From contig JAMCYY010000060.1 in the NCBI GenBank assembly GCA_023473205.1, positions 1-7,731 on the forward strand: 7,731 bases of DNA. The letters are read 5' to 3'. The notes beneath the pieces are model-generated. The model was not told where the DNA came from and did not search any database. It saw nothing but the letters and a program-made list of their open reading frames with translations. The DNA comes from Patescibacteria group bacterium. Its GTDB lineage: Bacteria > Patescibacteriota > Microgenomatia > UM-FILTER-40-11. Every line of letters starts with the position of its first letter. Positions within the stretch are counted from its first letter, which is position 1. The translations under genes and the position numbers were made by a program. Shown piece by piece: positions 1 through 5,780 of this stretch.

Positions 1-641
1 AAACTTAAACCAATAAGCCGAAAACCAAGGTAACTTAAAAGACCGACAAAAGTCATTAAAAGCAACTCACTTCTCACCCAGCTGCCTAAACGAACTTCAA
101 TTTTATCAATTACTGCATTAATTTCTTTTTCTCTTTCACTACCAAAAAGTAAAGAAAGATAATGATCTAAGTTTTTCCTTTCCATCAATAAGTAAAAAGT
201 AATTACGGCAATACCTAAAAGGGCTAAAATATCCGAAAACAGGCCAAAAATAAATTTAATAATATTTGCAGGAATGGCCGTAAATTGGCTAAATTGGGAG
301 GCAATAACTTTTTCGTCAATTCCGAAAACGCGAAACTTTTCAAAATATTGAGGAACCTGATTTATTAATGTTGTTGTTTGGTCAATTAAAGGCGGAATTA
401 GTCCGCCAATAGCAAAGACAACTACAACTAAAGCAATAATATAAATAATCAAAATTGCCAGCCAACGGGGAATTTTTATTTCTTCTAATTTTTTAACCGA
501 AGGATTTAGGGCAGACATTAAAATTAGAGAAACAAAAAGAGCGAGCAGTATTTCTCTAATTTGAAAAAGCAACCATAGGGCAGCGGTAAAAACTGCAATA
601 AAAATTATTGTCCTATGGGAAATTTCTATTTTCTTTGGCAT
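1..641 (-). CDS. AI-2E family transporter (PF01594), N-terminal 213 residues, partial
   Basis: This is a polytopic inner-membrane protein of the AI-2E/PerM/TqsA family; family members have been linked to autoinducer-2 export or ion/proton exchange, and the substrate here cannot be told. The start is the ATG at 641 (MPKKIEISHRTIIF), and the frame stays open to the left edge, so the C-terminal part is outside the window. Visible features are a hydrophobic hairpin at about residues 11-45 ending in 'LMSALNPSVKKLE', a membrane segment at 60-85 (WLAILIIYIIALVVVV) leading into 'GGLIPPLIDQ', a soluble amphipathic stretch at about 86-125, another segment at about 128-153 ending 'VITFYLLMERKNL', and the start of the next at about 192. 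The order and the 'NP' and 'PPL' motifs fit the family. The start lies 3 nt after the miaA stop, so it is probably cotranscribed and translationally coupled. It is absent from simple ORF lists because it runs off the edge. Confidence 0.88.
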   Translation of the reverse strand, partial: MPKKIEISHRTIIFIAVFTAALWLLFQIREILLALFVSLILMSALNPSVKKLEEIKIPRWLAILIIYIIALVVVVFAIGGLIPPLIDQTTTLINQVPQYFEKFRVFGIDEKVIASQFSQFTAIPANIIKFIFGLFSDILALLGIAVITFYLLMERKNLDHYLSLLFGSEREKEINAVIDKIEVRLGSWVRSELLLMTFVGLLSYLGFRLIGLS

Positions 642-644
642 TGA

Positions 645-1553
645 TTAACTATACCAAGATTTGACATCGTTTTCCACTTCTGTCTGACAATTTTCTTTAG
701 TAATATCAAACCATTTACTCTGAGCGCATCGAAGTGCCTTTCTAAACCAAGTCATTTGCCGCCTGGCATAATCATGTTCCGCGAATTTCCATTTCTGAAT
801 CACTTCTTCTTTTGCAACTTTTTTTTCAAAATATTCTTTCCATTCCTTATAGCCAATGGTCACTCCCAAAACTGAATTCTCCCAATTATATCCTTGAGCG
901 AAAAGTTTTTTGATTTCATCTTCTGCTCCCATTTTGATCCTTTCTTCAACTCTCTGGTCAATCCTTTGATAAAGGATTTCATTGGAAAGAGTTAAACCAA
1001 TAATCAAAGAGTCAAAATTTTTTATTTTTTCATTTTGATTTTTAATTTTTGATTTTTGATTTGCAACTTCAATTGCTCTAATTAATCTTCTGGGGTTTTT
1101 GCGGTCACTTTCATTCATCCTTCGATAACGCTGCGGATCAATTTTTTCTAACGTCTCTAACAATGAAACAACGGAACAATGAAACAATTGCTCCCTTAGT
1201 TTCCAATCCGGCTCCACTCCCATTGTTTCAATTCCATTTATTAAGGCATTAATATAAAAACCTGTGCCACCAACCACAATTGGTAATTTTCCCCGGTGCC
1301 AAATGTCAGAAATCACTTTCCAGGCCAATTCATAGTAATCAGCCACACTAAATCTTTGATCAGGATTAACGATATCAATTAACCAAGTTTTTATTTTCGA
1401 ATCAACTTGTTTACCCGTAATAATGTCCATGCCACAAAACACCTGCCGCGAATCAGCGGAAACAATTTCTCCATTAAACTCTTCCGCTAAATTAAATCCC
1501 AAACTTGTTTTTCCTGTAGCCGTAGGGCCGCAAATAATTAAAAGTTTGTGCAT
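645..1553 (-). CDS. miaA: tRNA dimethylallyltransferase MiaA
   Basis: MiaA transfers a dimethylallyl group from DMAPP to N6 of A37 in tRNAs reading UNN codons (i6A37), the substrate of MiaB. The 302 residues match the usual bacterial length. The P-loop is GPTATGKT (residues 9-16) and DSRQVF is at 34-39 (catalytic Asp and the substrate-contacting Gln of the family). Next come 'LIDIVNPDQRFSVADYY' (58-74), 'PIVVGGTGFYINALI' (91-105), 'NPRRLIRAIEV' (153-163), 'IGYKEW' (233-238) and 'YARRQMTWFRK' (262-272). The start is the ATG at 1553, without a clear ribosome binding site. It follows miaB by 70 bp and precedes the AI-2E gene by 3 bp. Two oddities are a lysine- and asparagine-rich stretch at about 165-180 encoded by a period-7 repeat, and a short ALRCAQS segment (273-279) between the conserved WFRK and WFDIT that resembles a translated REP-type repeat. 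The catalytic motifs are intact, so it is probably functional. Confidence 0.96.
   Translation of the reverse strand: MHKLLIICGPTATGKTSLGFNLAEEFNGEIVSADSRQVFCGMDIITGKQVDSKIKTWLIDIVNPDQRFSVADYYELAWKVISDIWHRGKLPIVVGGTGFYINALINGIETMGVEPDWKLREQLFHCSVVSLLETLEKIDPQRYRRMNESDRKNPRRLIRAIEVANQKSKIKNQNEKIKNFDSLIIGLTLSNEILYQRIDQRVEERIKMGAEDEIKKLFAQGYNWENSVLGVTIGYKEWKEYFEKKVAKEEVIQKWKFAEHDYARRQMTWFRKALRCAQSKWFDITKENCQTEVENDVKSWYS
720..738. repeat. REP-like fragment inside the 3' end of miaA
   Basis: In the coding direction this stretch reads GCACTTCGATGCGCTCAG and encodes ALRCAQ. It resembles the intergenic repeat at 3998-4010 (CTTCGAT, then CTCAG after a short spacer). It adds about seven residues between two conserved MiaA blocks. 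The match is short, so this is only a suggestion. Confidence 0.3.
1018..1063. repeat. Degenerate heptamer tandem repeat within miaA
   Basis: In the coding direction the unit is roughly AATCAAA, read as AATCAAA, AATCAAA, AATTAAA, AATCAAA and then decaying A-rich units. It encodes about residues 165-180 of MiaA (QKSKIKNQNEKIKN), a hydrophilic stretch between the RAIEV and LIIGL blocks where typical MiaA proteins are shorter. Three units of 7 make 21 bases, so growth or loss by three units keeps the frame. Confidence 0.7.
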
Positions 1554-1588
1554 TTTTGTTATTATGATATTTTTTTATATAGATATCG

Positions 1589-1621
1589 AAGGTGTGAACG
1601 TATTACACCTTCCAGGTGTAA
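1589..1621 (-). promoter_or_regulatory. Two overlapping alternative hairpins in the miaB-miaA gap
   Basis: On the minus strand TTACACCT (1621-1614) can pair perfectly with AGGTGTAA (1610-1603) across a 3-nt loop. The same middle segment, as AAGGTGT (1611-1605), can instead pair with ACACCTT (1595-1589) across a 9-nt loop. The two stems are mutually exclusive. No U-run follows, so an ordinary intrinsic terminator is unlikely. The alternatives are a protein-binding dyad (AGGTGT-N9-ACACCT), a processing site or a repeat relic. The function is unknown. Confidence 0.5.
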
Positions 1622-1623
1622 AC

Positions 1624-2745
1624 CTAAATATTACTATTAATTAATTTATCTAGGATTTGCCAGCGGCGTTTCTTTTCTATAAAAGGCACATCATCTTTCA
1701 TTTTAAAGGCTGCGGTTTGTTCACGCGGAGAATACATCGCCACATAAGCTTTTTCAAAGCCAACTTTTTTTGCCAAATCCACAGTATTTTCAAACTGCTC
1801 TTCAGTTTCTCCGGGGAAACCAACAATAATGTCAGTTCCAATTTTGATATCCGGGATTTTGGCGCGGATTTTTTTAACCAATTTTGCATAATCTTCAGCA
1901 GTATAATGGCGGTTCATTCTTTTTAAGATTTCATCATCACCTGACTGCACCGGCAAATGCAAATACCGATCCATCTTCGGCAGATTCATCGCCTCAATTA
2001 TTTCCTCAGACAAATCCCAGGGATTAGAAGTTAAAAAGGAAATCTTCTCTATTCCCGGAATCTCATGTAAAGTTGAAAGTAAAGTTGCAAAATGAGTTTG
2101 AAACTTTTTAGTTTTAAGCTTTAGTTTTGGGTTTTGAATTTTGAGTTTTGAGATATCAAAGTCTTTGCCATACGAATTTACATTCTGGCCCAGAAGCGTT
2201 ATTTCTTTGAAACCACGTTTAGCTAACTCTTCGACTTCACAAACAATTTCTGCAAATGGCCTAGATACTTCCCTGCCTCTAGCATAAGGAACAACACAAT
2301 AAGTACAAAAATTATTGCAGCCATTAGAAATCGGAACAAACGCCATCTTCTGGTCTCCTCTTACTCTTACTCTTACTCTATACTCGTCAATTTTTTTAAA
2401 TTCATCCACAGCAGGTAACTTTTTTCTCAACCAAGATTTGGGGTAACGCAGCATACAACCTGTTAACACTATTCTTTGTTTTGAAAGTTTTAAGTTTTGA
2501 GCTTTAGCTTTAACTTTTGAGCTTTGACTTTTGAGTTTGCTTAAATTATTTATTAAACCAAACACCCTGTTTTCTGCTGACTGCCTAACAGAACAGCTGA
2601 CAATCACCACCTCATCAGCCTCAGTGATATTTTTGGTTGGTTTCCATCCTTGCTCCTCATACCACGCCGCAATCCTCTCCGCGTCCGCCGTATTCATCTG
2701 GCAACCAAAGGTTTTAAGATAATATTTTTTAGCCTGGTTTTCCAT
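1624..2745 (-). CDS. miaB: tRNA-2-methylthio-N6-dimethylallyladenosine synthase MiaB, lacking TRAM domain
   Basis: MiaB is a radical-SAM methylthiotransferase that converts i6A37 to ms2i6A37 using two 4Fe-4S clusters. The N-terminal MTTase domain carries its cluster cysteines at C15 (TFGCQMN), C51 (VSCSVRQ) and C97 (LTGCML). The radical-SAM CxxxCxxC is C143/C147/C150 within NGCNNFCTYCVVPYARGRE. 'LLGQNVNSYG' (184-193), 'LHLPVQSGDDEILKRMNRHY' (262-281) and 'TDIIVGFPGET' (304-314) separate it from RimO and MtaB. The protein is 373 residues, against about 430-475 normally, despite two lysine-rich insertions (about 69-89 and 199-217) and an RVRVRVR tract (123-129), all repeat-encoded. It stops at RRWQILDKLINSNI, just where TRAM normally begins, and only 70 bp separate it from miaA, so TRAM is absent rather than frameshifted away. 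The start is the ATG at 2745. Its 5' end faces the plus-strand ORF at 2812. Confidence 0.95.
   Translation of the reverse strand: MENQAKKYYLKTFGCQMNTADAERIAAWYEEQGWKPTKNITEADEVVIVSCSVRQSAENRVFGLINNLSKLKSQSSKVKAKAQNLKLSKQRIVLTGCMLRYPKSWLRKKLPAVDEFKKIDEYRVRVRVRGDQKMAFVPISNGCNNFCTYCVVPYARGREVSRPFAEIVCEVEELAKRGFKEITLLGQNVNSYGKDFDISKLKIQNPKLKLKTKKFQTHFATLLSTLHEIPGIEKISFLTSNPWDLSEEIIEAMNLPKMDRYLHLPVQSGDDEILKRMNRHYTAEDYAKLVKKIRAKIPDIKIGTDIIVGFPGETEEQFENTVDLAKKVGFEKAYVAMYSPREQTAAFKMKDDVPFIEKKRRWQILDKLINSNI
2103..2151. repeat. Heptamer tandem repeat within miaB (second insertion)
   Basis: In the coding direction the units are CTCAAAA, CTCAAAA, TTCAAAA, CCCAAAA, CTAAAG, CTTAAAA and CTAAAAA. They encode ISKLKIQNPKLKLKTKKF (about residues 198-215), between the LLGQNVNSYG block and the conserved 'LSTLHEIPGIEKISFLTS'. 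Most MiaB proteins have a shorter loop here. Confidence 0.75.
2358..2379. repeat. Hexamer microsatellite within miaB
   Basis: CTCTTA is repeated three times plus CTCT on the plus strand (AGAGTAAGAG... in the coding direction). It encodes the alternating RVRVRVR tract at residues 123-129, just before the radical-SAM domain. A 6-bp unit preserves the frame. Related GTAAGAG-type motifs occur between genes at about 5950-5972 and 7228-7252. Confidence 0.75.
2476..2543. repeat. Heptamer tandem repeat within miaB (first insertion)
   Basis: In the coding direction there are about nine imperfect 7-nt units of the type AAACTCA/AAAGTCA/AAGCTCA/AAAACTT. They encode LSKLKSQSSKVKAKAQNLKLSKQ (about residues 68-90), separating the SCSVRQSAENRVFGLINN and RIVLTGCML blocks of the MTTase domain. 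Confidence 0.75.
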
Positions 2746-2811
2746 TTCTTTTACGCATATTTTACTTTAAAAAAAGTGAATTTGCCATTAATAAGAGTAA
2801 ACTTGAGAGTA

Positions 2812-3237
2812 ATGGAAAGATTTCATTTCTATATCAGAGAGTCCCTACGAGAAAGACGAGAGTTTAGAAAAAATCGTGCTTTAATCGAAAAAGCAATACA
2901 AAATTTAGATGCTTTATTTGCATACGGAAAGCCAACTTCTGACTCTCCCTACCTTCAAGAATTAGTTAACTCTCAGTTTGGGGATGATGTAACCTTTAGG
3001 GGAATCAGAGAAATAAAAAAAGGCAAAACTACATTATTAATGAACGTCTATGAAACAAAATTTCATCACACTTATTATCTTGAAGATTACCTTCCAGGCA
3101 AAGACCGAACAAATTGTGTTTTCACCTTAGACTCTTGGTCAAAAGATTTAAGCGTCTTGGCAGTACATGTTCAAAACGGAGCTCGATACTCAACGCGAGA
3201 TCCAAATCATCGAAGAAGTCTCGAGACGACTCCTTGA
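2812..3237 (+). CDS. Hypothetical protein, 141 aa
   Basis: I do not recognise this protein. The ATG at 2812 (MERFHFYIRESLRERREFRK) is preceded by a weak GAGAG about 4 nt upstream. The open frame extends back to 2650, but that part is antisense to miaB. The protein is soluble, with a basic N-terminal helix (about 1-33), a central part (about 45-95: QELVNSQFGDDVTFRGIREI, then KTTLLMNVYETKFHHTYYLEDYLPGKDRT) that looks like mixed alpha/beta, and a C-terminal tail. No signal peptide or membrane segment is visible. The last 71 nt overlap the 43-aa ORF at 3167-3298 in another frame, and the tail in this frame (NGARYSTRDPNHRRSLETTP) looks less protein-like than the overlapping frame. The true product may therefore be a +1 fusion of about 160 residues. 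It is one of only two plus-strand genes here, divergent from miaB across 66 bp, so that gap probably holds divergent promoters. Confidence 0.6.
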   Translation: MERFHFYIRESLRERREFRKNRALIEKAIQNLDALFAYGKPTSDSPYLQELVNSQFGDDVTFRGIREIKKGKTTLLMNVYETKFHHTYYLEDYLPGKDRTNCVFTLDSWSKDLSVLAVHVQNGARYSTRDPNHRRSLETTP

Positions 3238-3298
3238 TGGCTCTAAGTCACCCCAATCTAAGGAAAACGTTTTATCTTTACTTCTTTCTGCTCCTTAA
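3167..3298 (+). CDS. Small overlapping ORF, 43 aa, or the frameshifted C-terminus of the preceding ORF
   Basis: The ATG at 3167 opens a frame reading MFKTELDTQREIQIIEEVSR and ending NVLSLLLSAP, with a charged, heptad-like amphipathic helix at about residues 4-24. It overlaps the upstream ORF by 71 nt in the +1 frame. There is no clear ribosome binding site. The frame is closed upstream by a stop at 3149, so any shift joining the two frames must lie between about 3152 and 3237. The options are a small coupled gene, a programmed or ancestral +1 frameshift, or a base error, for example at the AAAA run near 3172. Against it, its third codon positions are GC-richer than those of the neighbouring genes. 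The function is unknown; an antitoxin-like partner would be pure speculation. Confidence 0.4.
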   Translation: MFKTELDTQREIQIIEEVSRRLLDGSKSPQSKENVLSLLLSAP

Positions 3299-3318
3299 AT
3301 TTAGCTACACCAACCAAC

Positions 3319-3906
3319 TTACTTTTCCTGAAATCCTTTGAGAACTAAGACTTTGGAGAGAGGAGGGGTTTCGGCGGCAACAATGGTCACATCGGTCCCA
3401 TTAGTTTCGGCCACCAATCTTATTTTTAAATCGCGGGAATAAGTTTCCGGTAATTTTAATTTGTATTCTACTCCTGTATCAGTCGTAAAAAGATAGTCAC
3501 TGCCTTTTTGGGTAATCTTTCCGCTGTAAGGATGAGCAGTATCAGCAGTTTTTGTTTGGCCGACTTTGCACTCATCGCGGAAAAACTGCCATTCTTCACA
3601 CTGCGAGCCATCACTAAATTGGCAAATACCCAAAGTGCCGGCAGTTTCTTCAACTTGTTTTAAAGTTCCACCTTTATCAAGACAATTTTGAGATGCCGGA
3701 TTAGGCAAAGTAGTTTCTTCCTGAGCTGAAGCTTTTTGACCCTCAAGAGAGCAAGGATAATTGGGTTTAGGGTTTTTAGGATTGCCATGTTTTACCCATT
3801 GCCCTTTTTCACAAATCCAAGTATCTTCACCGGTAATTAATCGGGCGCCAATCAGAAAAAGAACAATCGCTACCAAAACGCCGCCAATAATTAATTTTTT
3901 ATTCAT
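3319..3906 (-). CDS. Membrane-anchored DUF333-containing protein, 195 aa
   Basis: The chosen start is the ATG at 3906 (MNKKLIIGGVLVAIVLFLIG); the longer frame would need a TTG inside AT-rich repeat DNA. Residues 4-24 form an uncleaved signal anchor or a signal peptide. Then comes a short cysteine module, TWICEKGQWVKHGNPKNPKP to C52, a type I recall from small CPR surface proteins. A DUF333 (PF03891) domain follows at about 68-113: PASQNCLDKGG, then GICQFSDGSQCEEWQFFRDEC. C32, C52, C75, C95, C103 and C113 all lie outside the predicted membrane side and could form disulfides. The remainder (about 127-195: YSGKITQKGSDYLFTTDTGVEYKLKLP and onward) looks beta-rich and matches nothing I know. DUF333 occurs in putative periplasmic or hemolysin-like proteins of unclear role. 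The gene is convergent with the plus-strand ORFs, and 230 bp separate it from the upstream permease, so it probably has its own promoter. Confidence 0.82.
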   Translation of the reverse strand: MNKKLIIGGVLVAIVLFLIGARLITGEDTWICEKGQWVKHGNPKNPKPNYPCSLEGQKASAQEETTLPNPASQNCLDKGGTLKQVEETAGTLGICQFSDGSQCEEWQFFRDECKVGQTKTADTAHPYSGKITQKGSDYLFTTDTGVEYKLKLPETYSRDLKIRLVAETNGTDVTIVAAETPPLSKVLVLKGFQEK

Positions 3907-3941
3907 GACTATATAATAACATGGAGGTGCAAGTAAAACTA
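3907..3941 (-). promoter_or_regulatory. Possible promoter giving a very short or absent leader for the DUF333 gene
   Basis: On the minus strand a TATTAT (3918-3913), overlapping TATATA, ends 6 nt before the ATG at 3906. With normal spacing, transcription would start at or next to the start codon, and there is no Shine-Dalgarno sequence. The -35 at normal spacing (TAGTTT, 3941-3936) is poor. AT-rich DNA produces such boxes by chance. Confidence 0.25.
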
Positions 3942-3991
3942 GAATAATTTTCAATTTTCATTTCTCAATTTTTAATGAATTTTCATTGATT

Positions 3992-4061
3992 TAATGCTTC
4001 GATTTTACTCAGCATTATCATGAGCAAAGCCAAGCTGAGCTTGGCAAAGTCGAATGATAAT
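3992..4061. repeat. REP-like palindromic repeat between permease and DUF333 gene
   Basis: Nested inverted repeats are visible: TAATGCT (3992-3998) with AGCATTA (4011-4017); ATTATCAT (4014-4021) with ATGATAAT (4054-4061); GCCAAGCT (4029-4036) with AGCTTGGC (4038-4045); and TTCGATTTT (3998-4006) with AAAGTCGAA (4046-4054), with one wobble. It is richer in GC than the surrounding AT-rich DNA, as expected of a dispersed extragenic palindrome. On the minus strand the GCCAAG-CTTGGC stem is followed only by TTTGCTC, so a role as terminator for the permease operon is possible but weak. Confidence 0.6.
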
Positions 4062-4094
4062 TTTCAATTAAGTTTGAAAATTGTGTGATTGAAT

Positions 4095-4133
4095 AATTGT
4101 AATTTGATTGAAAATTGTAAATTGAAAATTAAT
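4095..4133. repeat. AT-rich period-7 repeat downstream of the permease
   Basis: Imperfect 7-nt units (GAAAATT, GTAAATT, GAAAATT) fill the DNA between the permease stop and the REP-like palindrome. Similar units lie at 3945-3991. The stretch 3907-4136 holds no ORF that looks real. Confidence 0.5.
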
Positions 4134-4136
4134 AAA

Positions 4137-4928
4137 TTATGAGCTGGCACTACTATATCTCTTCAGAGCATATTTCCAGAAAAAAACTGACAAAACCAGG
4201 GAAAAAAAGCCAATGAAAAAGAAAAAGAAAATCATCGGCCAGGAAAGCATTCCCAATAAAACTTTCGTGGGAACTGAAAAAACAATAACTACTGGAATTG
4301 CGAAAGTTAAAATATTTTGAACTGCTCTAGGATAAATATCAGTCGGAAAACGCGCCATGCCAGTTAAATCGCGGTAAAGCCAAACCAAATAATCAACTTC
4401 CAGAGTTAAAATGCCAAAGCTGCAGACGAGCAGATGAAAAGCAAGACCTAAAATTAAAGAATTAGCTATCATCAGAATAAATATAACTAAACTTAAAGGA
4501 CTAACTGCAAAATGATGAATAAATATGAAATAAAGAAAATAGCCGGTCAAAAAAAATAAAGTAATGAAATCTAAAACATCGGCCCAGCCAAAAATCGGCC
4601 GGAAAAAAGACGGCCAAGGCTTGAGCAGGTCAAGATCAAAATTACCGCTAACCACTGAAGGCCGAAAATGATAAACCCCGCGGAACAAACCCTGAGTTGC
4701 AATATCAATTAAATTAAAAACAAGAAAAAACAAAATTACTTGTTCCCTGCTAAATCCTGCTAAATTATTTATCCCTGAAAGAACGGTAAAAAGAAAGGCA
4801 AAATAAAAAACAAAACGAATAATTTTACCAATAATAAATAAAACCCCTGACCAATTGGTTAAAAGTTCTGTTTCAGCTGCAAGTACTGAAATCCTCCACC
4901 AAATTTTAAGTAGTTTTAAACTATTCAC
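4137..4928 (-). CDS. ABC-2 type exporter permease (PF06182, COG3694-like)
   Basis: This 263-residue inner-membrane permease would partner the ATPase at 5978-6964 and the permease at 4948-5745. It has about six hydrophobic segments, at roughly residues 29-52, 62-80, 115-140, 142-172, 205-225 and 230-252. The cytoplasmic loop 'GNFDLDLLKPWPSFFRPIF' (about 94-112) fits the family pattern of a Gly, a Leu-Leu and an R/K-P motif after the second segment. The C-terminus KRYSSASS matches the ending of the partial permease at 7287 (KNYQSASS), making those two paralogues of one subtype. The start is GTG at 4928, 19 nt after the upstream stop; the spacer is a heptamer repeat with no Shine-Dalgarno, so translational coupling is likely. 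The length is typical. The substrate is unknown: family context gives only export, with no reliable cargo. Confidence 0.85.
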   Translation of the reverse strand: MNSLKLLKIWWRISVLAAETELLTNWSGVLFIIGKIIRFVFYFAFLFTVLSGINNLAGFSREQVILFFLVFNLIDIATQGLFRGVYHFRPSVVSGNFDLDLLKPWPSFFRPIFGWADVLDFITLFFLTGYFLYFIFIHHFAVSPLSLVIFILMIANSLILGLAFHLLVCSFGILTLEVDYLVWLYRDLTGMARFPTDIYPRAVQNILTFAIPVVIVFSVPTKVLLGMLSWPMIFFFFFIGFFSLVLSVFFWKYALKRYSSASS

Positions 4929-4947
4929 TTTTAACTTTTAACTTTTT
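4929..4947. repeat. Heptamer repeat spacer between the two permease genes
   Basis: On the minus strand the spacer reads AAAAAGTTAAAAGTTAAAA, i.e. AAAAGTT units, and the third unit runs into the GTG start codon of the downstream permease. It contains no Shine-Dalgarno sequence. It belongs to the same repeat class as the insertions in miaA and miaB. Confidence 0.65.
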
Positions 4948-5745
4948 CTATCCACCATACGCGCCATAATTTTTAACTCCTTTTTTCCAGAGCTTATTCG
5001 CAAGAAAATGAAAGATAATTAACCATCCACTGCAAACGATAAAGGTTTTTATTAAGTCCATTCCCGCCAGTTGTTCATTCCAAATTTTGATGGGAAAATA
5101 AATTAAATAAGGAAAAGGAGTCAAGTAAAAGATACTAGATAAAAAATGGGGCAGAATGTCAATCGGAAAGTAAATACCTGCCATAAACTCTAGGAGAATC
5201 ACTCCAAAAAGCCAACGAGTCGCCCAAATATCTTCAGTCCAAAAGCCAGTTAAAGAAATAATTAAACTAATGAAGAAGTAAAGGGGAACTACTAATACCA
5301 AAATCAAAATAAAATAAAGGTAAGTTAAAGGGTTTTGGGGGAAATAAAGCTGAAAGGAAAACAAAAATAAAATTAAGCTGACTTCAAAAATTGATAAAAC
5401 AAAATTTAAAAGTTTGTCGCTCATGTCTCGGCTAGCCATATAAGAAAAAATATTCATTGGTCTTACCAATAATTTAGTTAAGTCCCCACTTTTTATTTGT
5501 CCAGCCAGTTCTGTTGTCTTTGATGCTAAAACTAAATTACGTAAAATCGCTGTTCCAAACAAATAAGCAATCATCTGCGACTTTTGGTAACCAAACAAAG
5601 ACTGACGCGTGACATAAACCGCTTGCCAAAAAATTATAATTGTGGCAAAAGAAATAAGGTTACGAAAACGCCAAAGAAAAAAGCTAAAGCGATAAGTAAG
5701 AGACTCCTGAAGAGAAAGTCTAACTACCTCTAAATATTTCTTCAT
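4948..5745 (-). CDS. ABC-2 type exporter permease (PF06182, COG4587-like)
   Basis: This is the second half of the presumed heterodimeric membrane part, 265 residues, starting at the ATG at 5745 (MKKYLEVVRLSLQESLTYRF). It has hydrophobic segments at about residues 21-45, 55-75, 108-130, 138-165, 175-200 and 230-250. The loop 'SGDLTKLLVRPMNIFSYMAS' (about 86-105) is the family-typical element after the second segment. The C-terminus is KKGVKNYGAYGG, unlike the SASS ending of its partner, so it is the other subtype. It lies 232 bp downstream of the ATPase, a gap filled by a foldback element, and 19 bp upstream of the next permease. In most relatives ATPase-permease-permease are closely packed, so the 232-bp gap fits a later insertion. 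The substrate is unknown. Confidence 0.85.
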   Translation of the reverse strand: MKKYLEVVRLSLQESLTYRFSFFLWRFRNLISFATIIIFWQAVYVTRQSLFGYQKSQMIAYLFGTAILRNLVLASKTTELAGQIKSGDLTKLLVRPMNIFSYMASRDMSDKLLNFVLSIFEVSLILFLFSFQLYFPQNPLTYLYFILILVLVVPLYFFISLIISLTGFWTEDIWATRWLFGVILLEFMAGIYFPIDILPHFLSSIFYLTPFPYLIYFPIKIWNEQLAGMDLIKTFIVCSGWLIIFHFLANKLWKKGVKNYGAYGG

Positions 5746-5780
5746 TGTAAGCTATTAAAAAATTTTCAATTTTACAATTT

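Noticed and set aside
1698..1889. Short ORFs in other frames inside miaB, miaA and the DUF333 gene
   Set aside because: They overlap strongly supported genes in shadow frames and have no family features.
2650..2811. Upstream extension of the 2812-3237 ORF, starting at the ATG at 2650
   Set aside because: The first part is antisense to the well-supported 5' end of miaB, and the ATG at 2812 lies in the divergent gap with a weak ribosome binding site.
2812..3298. Toxin-antitoxin pair
   Set aside because: The small overlapping ORF arrangement is suggestive, but neither protein shows a toxin or antitoxin motif that I can recognise.
3907..3954. Extra 16 N-terminal residues on the DUF333 protein from a TTG start
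   Set aside because: It would place hydrophobic residues encoded by AT-rich repeat DNA before a textbook signal anchor that begins MNKKLIIGG at 3906.
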